This document shows, in pieces, positions 59,023 to 64,000 of a DNA stretch of 64,000 nucleotides. The stretch is from Allacma fusca (Eukaryota; Arthropoda; Collembola; Symphypleona; Sminthuridae): the NCBI GenBank assembly GCA_947179485.1, contig CAMXBY010000008.1, positions 93,535 to 157,534 of the forward strand, given 5' to 3'. Positions within the stretch are counted from its first letter, which is position 1. Every line of letters begins with the position of its first letter. Under the pieces are notes generated by a model. It saw nothing but the letters and a program-made list of their open reading frames with translations, ran no database searches and was not told the origin of the DNA. The position numbers were made by a program, and so were the translations under genes.

Positions 59023-60917
59023 ATTAGAAATTGTAAATATTGTTAAACATTAAAACGGTTATTTAATAAATGTGCAATTGTACATTAAAGAATTATGTAT
59101 TCACATATAAATAACAGCCAAATAAGGTCTCCCAATTTTCGCTACTCTTACTGTTTTTAAACCCACAGTCATGAAAAATTTCCGCTCGCCTGCCATTCAT
59201 TGCGGTTGGAGTCGATTTTGGATTTCAGTAAAGCTATGATACTTTCATTAAAAATTTCCATTGCTCTTCCTATCTTCTACTATAGCTGTAAGTGGGGAAA
59301 GGATTAGGGTCTGTAAGGGTCCTGCACTCCGAAGACTGGAACCATGGCCTAGGTGCACAAAATGAACTAGCAATGGACATCCTTTAGACGGATAGGAACT
59401 AAGAGAAGCTGCATTCTGCATGTCTCGGTAGACATTTCAATCTGATGTGCGTCCGTAATCCCCTCCAACAACCCAAAATCTCCTGTCCCTCCAAATTATC
59501 TCATACTCGGCATTTAGACGTTTGGAGCAAAAGACGTGACATACTTCATCATTGGGAGGAATGGACAGAGGAGTGTTTTCCCCACCCGTGTATCTCTGTA
59601 TTTGTCTGTACCCCGAACATGTGATTCCCAATCATCTATCAACCGACAGGAGCATTAACTTATCAATTGAAACCTCACAAATTAAAATAATTGGGTAATG
59701 AATACGAGAAAAAGTCAGGTGCAAGAATTAAATGCAAGAACAAATAAAATTAATAAGCTTCGGAGCAGGAGGGATGATTTCTCGTTCATTTAATGCACCT
59801 GGGATAATTGTTCGTACACTATGTCCGAGGAAGAAATCTTTATTCGTTTTACGTCGGTGGAATGACTCTGCACATATCTAATGTCGCAGGGATAATTCTT
59901 CATAAATTTTATGAAGGTCGGATAATTTCTCATAGATCATCTCTCGAACGGACAGGTAAAAGGATTAACTTTCGTACATATTAGGAACAAATCGTACATC
60001 TCAAGCAGAATTTCTCTACAGCACTCGTAAATACTGGACGGTCGGTAAAAAATCTAAAAAACCACAAACTGTTTGAATTTTTCCGTCAACTATTAAATAA
60101 TTATTATAAATTTATGCATATATATTACTTGAATATAAACTTATTATATATAAACGTATGGATGAAAAGATAAAATTCACAAGGAAGACTGGTAAACACT
60201 GCAATGGAAACAGCACTCTATTAATGCTTGAATTTTTCGTTAACCTTGTAAATGACTCGATTATAAACTTGCATCGGTGAAAGGAAAGAATTTACAGAGG
60301 CTACATTTTGGAATCGAGAAGTGCAACACACTGCAATCACTGAAACCAACTCTCATTGCTAAACATAGAGTTTCACAGTGGAAATGTAGGCCCATGCTAA
60401 GTGAGAAATTGCCTAAGTTCCCGGTCATTTTCATCTTGCGATCTCAGGATTTACGTCCTAGTGCTATCCGAGTAGTAAATCCGATGATCCTGACAATGTA
60501 CATTTATGCTCGTAAGGCTACAACAACGCAAATATTCTAAAGGTCCGTCTCCATAAAACACTAGCAAGGATGATGAGTAATATGTACTATTCAAAAATTG
60601 ACATTGGCGAAAAAAATCATGTTTCAAAAATATATAAATCTAAATATAATCAAGTGTTTTTAACTTTGTAGTTAACATTTGGATGTGCATTTATCATAAT
60701 TTATCTATCTGATGTATTATGTTTTAAACTTTTAGGTTATTAAATTATTAAACTCAATAATGTTTTAAAATTATAATAATGTAAACATTTTATAAACACT
60801 ACATCAAACAAGGATAACATAGCCATAATTAAGCCCTGAAGATGAACACTGTTTGAGTTCGAAAGCTTGGTAAATAAATTATTCTAAGCAATATCCACGT
60901 ATTCCAATTATTTCAAC

Positions 60918-61094
60918 ATGGTTGATAATAAACTGTTAGGTATTATTGCAGTGGATTGGGACACTGACAGTAATTTGACAACATTATGCAAAACGGGGCT
61001 AGAAAATTTCGACCGTCTTCGTCTTATGCAAACTTTAGAAACCGAAAATAAATATAAAGAGGAAGAAGACAAACGAAATGAGGATTATGAATAG
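60918..61094 (+). CDS. Small ORF, 58 residues, unit 3
   Basis: Tandem copy of the 58-codon frame described at 47602-47778, with no difference seen. Confidence 0.35.
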   Translation: MVDNKLLGIIAVDWDTDSNLTTLCKTGLENFDRLRLMQTLETENKYKEEEDKRNEDYE

Positions 61095-62021
61095 CACCAC
61101 CTCGTGTCAGTTGTCGTAACGTCCATCATACCAAGCGTAAAAAAATCATTCCACTCACAGCTAATTTAATATTTGTAATGGTTGGATTTTACCAAGGAAG
61201 GCGCAAGCTAAGTTCAACAAGATCCCTGAGGACAAGAACTGAGGACATGATCTGGGGCATATTACTGATGTAAGGACAAGTATTCAGAGCTTGAGAAAGA
61301 TCACTGGGGACTCGATCAAACAACAAATCACCGTGTACAAGAAATAAGATAAATTGTAGGGTAAAAAGGAAAACATTATTAATTGTTGTACCTAAATACT
61401 TGAAATTCGCAGTAATTGTGAATATACTGTGAGTTGAGACTTTTTGAGAATTTAAAGTTTTTAGGTACGATTAATATTTTTTCAATTAGATCATACAAAT
61501 GTAATCTTATTTCTTACACTGTAACCTAGTACTATGCAAGATGTACATATAATATACTTTCGCTCGTTTGCACGGACACAACTTTACAGTTCCAAACTAA
61601 AGATGATTCTGCTTTATTGTTGTTGGAGCTTCTCTTTTTATACTAGTTTTTTATCATTAGTTTGAAATATATTTAAATCAATATAATGGTGGTGGGATTT
61701 TTAACAAATGAAATATTTTCAGTAAAACAAGGAGTCGGTCATCGACTCATTGTGTTACATTAAAAGAGTTTTATTAAAATTAACCATTCGAAGTAGTGAT
61801 CCTATTGTTTACAGTAGTATTGCCTTCATTTGAGTTTCTTCTCCAGGACATTTATCTAAGTGGGGCACAGAAGGGGGTAATTAAGAGCTTTTGTGCTGGA
61901 ATGCAACTATTAAGTTTTGAGCCTGGATTTGGTTGGCATACATTATAGCATGCAGATGACCAATGCTTGGTTACAACACCCAGTTTTTTGTCCCCACTGA
62001 TCTTGTCCTCACTGATTTTGT

Positions 62022-62180
62022 CCCCACAGATGGTGTCATCAGTGATCCTGTCCTCTGTTCTCGGTTTTAGCCGAAAGTGTCCTCGGTTCTTTCGTCCCCA
62101 CTTCTTGTCCTCTGTTCTCGGTTGTGATCACTTCTAGCATCTCTGTTCTCACCTGTCCTCTGTCATCGGTTCTAGCCTGA
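62022..62180. repeat. Degenerate TGTCCTCTGTTCTCGGTT repeats
   Basis: TGTCCTCTGTTCTCGGTT occurs twice exactly (near 62051 and 62107), with several partial copies (GTCCTCGGTTCT, TGTCCTCTGTCATCGGTTCT). The run continues from the right end of unit 3 and looks like the subterminal repeat region of the element truncated at the tandem junctions. Confidence 0.6.
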
Positions 62181-62320
62181 CCCGATATTTTAGGTTGTTG
62201 ACATATTTAAAATTAGTTTGTTATTAAGTTGTAGGTTGATACTTCTGTTCATGTCTTATCTTGGCTTTAAGTGAGGTATGCTAGTGCATTCTAGTGATAC
62301 CAATGGTCTGGTCAGATCAA

Positions 62321-63307
62321 GGGGGGTCATTCTCGAACAGAATTTACGATATCGCAAGTTACGACTTCGTAAGAACTTACGATAGGTGTCGTACGATGCC
62401 TCTACGATTTTCAAATTTTAATATTCTCAAAAACTATCGCGAGTATATCGTATTTACGATCAAACTTACGAATCGTAAGCGTCTTAATCTCATGTAACGG
62501 ACGCTGTGATTGGCTGTCAAAATTTTTGAATCTTAAGCCATCCAATAAGCCATAAAATTCATCCCATTTGTCATTTCTTTCAGTTTTACGTATTGGTTTT
62601 CTCTACAAAACAATTTAACATTAATTGTAAAGAGTGAAAATGGCAAACAAAATATAAAATGAATTGATCAGAGCAGCCAAAACGCTCACTGACAATGAAT
62701 TGGAGTGAGGGAGAGCGTGATGCTTCTGTCACCAGTGTAATTTCGAATTATTCGAAACTTTTTGAAGTTTTCAAATTCAATTAGTCATTAGACAAAGGAA
62801 GCACTGTGGGTTACCATAACCAGGTAAGCATGATTCATTTGGAATGACATATTTAAAAGTCCTTAAGTTTCTCGCCGGAGTTGAACACTATACATTTCTA
62901 TCAATTTTAAAATTTCGACTTTAGGAAATCTATAGCGCTTAATTAATCCTTGGTCATCAACAACTTCCAATGGATTAGTGTGGTCAATAAAAACTCCTTC
63001 GTTCTTATAATAAGCTCGTCGATTTTCGTCTTCCAGTACAGCTAATAACTCCATCGTTAAAATTAACCCTGCCACTATTGTAAGGTCTGTATAAAAAATA
63101 ACAATGAACAATTTTGTAATGGCAAAACGGCTTTCAAATGAACCCCGTCATATAAAGAAAGCTTGATCGTAAGTACTCACGACTGCTTTTTAGTTGTCGT
63201 AAAGTTACAACTTTTGCGATTTTCAAAATGTTTTGAGAATCCCAACTATCGTAACTCGAGAGTTGCGACTGAAGTTACGATCGTAAGTCTTTCGAGAATA
63301 ACCCCCC
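62321..63307 (-). mobile_element. PIF/Harbinger-like element, 987 bp
   Basis: The left terminus GGGGGGTCATTCTCGAACAG is matched by the inverse of the right terminus, which reads GGGGGGTTATTCTCGAAAGA. Both arms carry many TTACGAT/ATCGTAA motifs and a shared ATTCTCAAAA..TTTTGA segment about 100 bp in. It contains the first exon of a Harbinger-type transposase on the minus strand but no catalytic exons, so it is deleted and non-autonomous. A TWA-type 3-bp target duplication is not evident. It is nested in the MITE at 62292-63364. Confidence 0.75.
62863..63054 (-). pseudogene. Harbinger transposase N-terminal fragment
   Basis: From ATG at 63054 the frame reads MELLAVLEDENRRAYYKNEG, then a linker, then KRYRFPKVEILKLIEMYS, and stops at 62863. 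An acidic start followed by RYRF.......L...Y is the usual opening of PIF/Harbinger (HARBI1-like) transposases, before the DDE_Tnp_4 domain. Only 63 residues remain of a protein normally several hundred long. A TTTATACAG 3' splice-like site lies upstream. Its place inside matching terminal repeats supports the assignment. Confidence 0.65.
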
Positions 63308-63466
63308 AGATTTTATGAAACTGGTCTGGTCCAAAGTCCAGACCAGACCAAAGACCATGACCCAGAAAACAATTGAGAGCTATTTAATCACGTTTTATCC
63401 AGTCAAATTCTTCTTTTATCCCCAGAAATTACATTTTTAATTTGTTCGTTAGGATTTCGTTAACTC

Positions 63467-63775
63467 CTAAATTTTTATTTTTCGTACTTTTGGGACAATG
63501 GTCCTGAAGCAGGACGATCGACTGGGAATCAGAGTGACATCCGGACCCTCAAAACTCACGTACCAACCCGGGTAATTCATTTCGCCTCCGCTGCTGACCC
63601 AGGTAAATGGTTCAAAATGTATTTTATTATACTTCTTATCGATTCGAATACATGCTAAACCGATGGAGCTGTAATGAATTAAAAATGAATGCCAATAGAT
63701 GAAGTTCCTTATGGATCTTTGAACTTCTTTTTGCTCTGCGGCCTTGGAGGAGCTATCTCTTGTGGGACCACTCAT
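63467..63775 (-). CDS. Hypothetical protein or exon, 102 residues
   Basis: A minus-strand frame of 102 codons starts MSGPTRDSSSKAAEQKEVQR and contains FIYWHSFLIHYSSIGLACIR, FEPFTWVSSGGEMNYPGWYV and SFEGPDVTLIPSR. Composition is strongly protein-like, with Trp, Tyr and Cys spread through it. An AATTGCAG splice-like site lies just upstream of the ATG, so it may be an internal exon with the rest outside the window. I do not recognise the family. There is no signal peptide or clear membrane span. Confidence 0.5.
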   Translation of the reverse strand: MSGPTRDSSSKAAEQKEVQRSIRNFIYWHSFLIHYSSIGLACIRIDKKYNKIHFEPFTWVSSGGEMNYPGWYVSFEGPDVTLIPSRSSCFRTIVPKVRKIKI

Positions 63776-64000
63776 ACTGCAATTGTATCACTAGATTTGG
63801 TGAAATGTATTATGCAGGTTGACCCTGCGTAATACTCGGGGTTGATAAAAGGATTTCAGGTATAATTACACATCATATAGATTCTTCATTTTTAAAATGA
63901 TTACAAACTACTGTAAGGACATTCTTTACTTGCCAAGGTCTTGAGATCAAAGTACAACATATTCTTTCTTTTATATTTTGTTTAGGTTTCTTTAAAAGAA
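63776..64000. other. Right edge, no supported feature
   Basis: AT-rich sequence upstream of the 102-codon frame; no feature recognised. Confidence 0.4.

Larger units (their letters stand above)
42047..62022. repeat. Segmental triplication: three head-to-tail 6.66-kb units
   Basis: Units run about 42047-48702 (6656 bp), 48703-55360 (6658 bp) and 55361-62022 (about 6660 bp). Internal junctions read CTGATTTTG|TTCAAAAC. By eye the copies differ at fewer than ten places in 20 kb: a 2-bp difference near 42454, single changes near 44775, 45211, 51937 and 53876, and changes near the right end of unit 3. Units 2 and 3 share changes against unit 1, so they are closest relatives. The left outer junction comes after ACCCACATTC, and the right outer junction continues as TCCCCACAGATGG. 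Either a very recent tandem duplication or an assembly artefact would look like this. Confidence 0.96.
62292..63364. mobile_element. hAT-like GGTCTGGTCC MITE, interrupted
   Basis: The left end (TAGTGATACCAATGGTCTGG) matches the left end of the MITE at 32034-32338. The right part (CTGGTCTGGTCC...GGACTTTGGACC-type inverted blocks, ending CCATGACCCA) carries the same GGTCTGGTCC motifs. Between them sits a PIF/Harbinger element. No clear outer target duplication was found, so the right end is approximate. Confidence 0.6.

Overview
The window is metazoan nuclear DNA, most likely from an arthropod. It is AT-rich, it has spliced genes with GT..AG introns (one only 44 bp), and it is crowded with eukaryotic transposons (Ty3/gypsy, hAT, PIF/Harbinger, pogo/Tigger-like, a LINE/SINE-like retroposon). 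There is no operon organisation, no rRNA or tRNA that I can support, and no CRISPR array. I cannot name a species. All calls come from reading the sequence; no similarity search was run.

Layout. (1) Positions 1-14770 are a satellite of 18-bp monomers, mostly alternating as 36-bp dimers, organised in higher-order repeats. The clearest block is five near-identical 1455-bp units (7276-14550). The many open frames here are a by-product of a period divisible by three. (2) Positions 14770-26730 hold one unrecognised 111-codon ORF, an array of diverged repeats in alternating orientation (15760-19440) with a TA-flanked MITE inside, a long hairpin, remnants of a hAT transposase on the minus strand, a hAT MITE with a perfect 8-bp target duplication (23356-24353), and a candidate first exon broken by one stop. 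(3) Positions 26731-31509 are a Ty3/gypsy LTR retrotransposon on the minus strand. It has 244-bp LTRs and has lost protease, reverse transcriptase and RNase H, but keeps part of gag, the integrase core, the GPY/F module and a long open C-terminal tail. (4) Positions 31510-42046 hold small MITEs, a 160-bp tandem repeat, a broken plus-strand multi-exon gene (34122-36073) whose last exon is cut by a retroposon, and a five-exon minus-strand gene (38623-41298) that is coherent except for one homopolymer frameshift. (5) Positions 42047-62022 are three head-to-tail, nearly identical copies of a 6.66-kb unit, each carrying the same dead multi-exon gene and a 58-residue small ORF. (6) Positions 62022-64000 hold a PIF/Harbinger element nested in a hAT-like MITE and an unrecognised 102-codon ORF.

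The genes do not form a pathway. What links the window is amplification: satellite unequal exchange on the left, repeated transposon nesting in the middle, and a very recent segmental triplication on the right. The most useful leads are the five-exon zinc-ribbon gene, the triplication with its breakpoint inside an inverted-repeat element, and the gypsy element's 420-residue open tail. I found no convincing new defence or enzymatic system.
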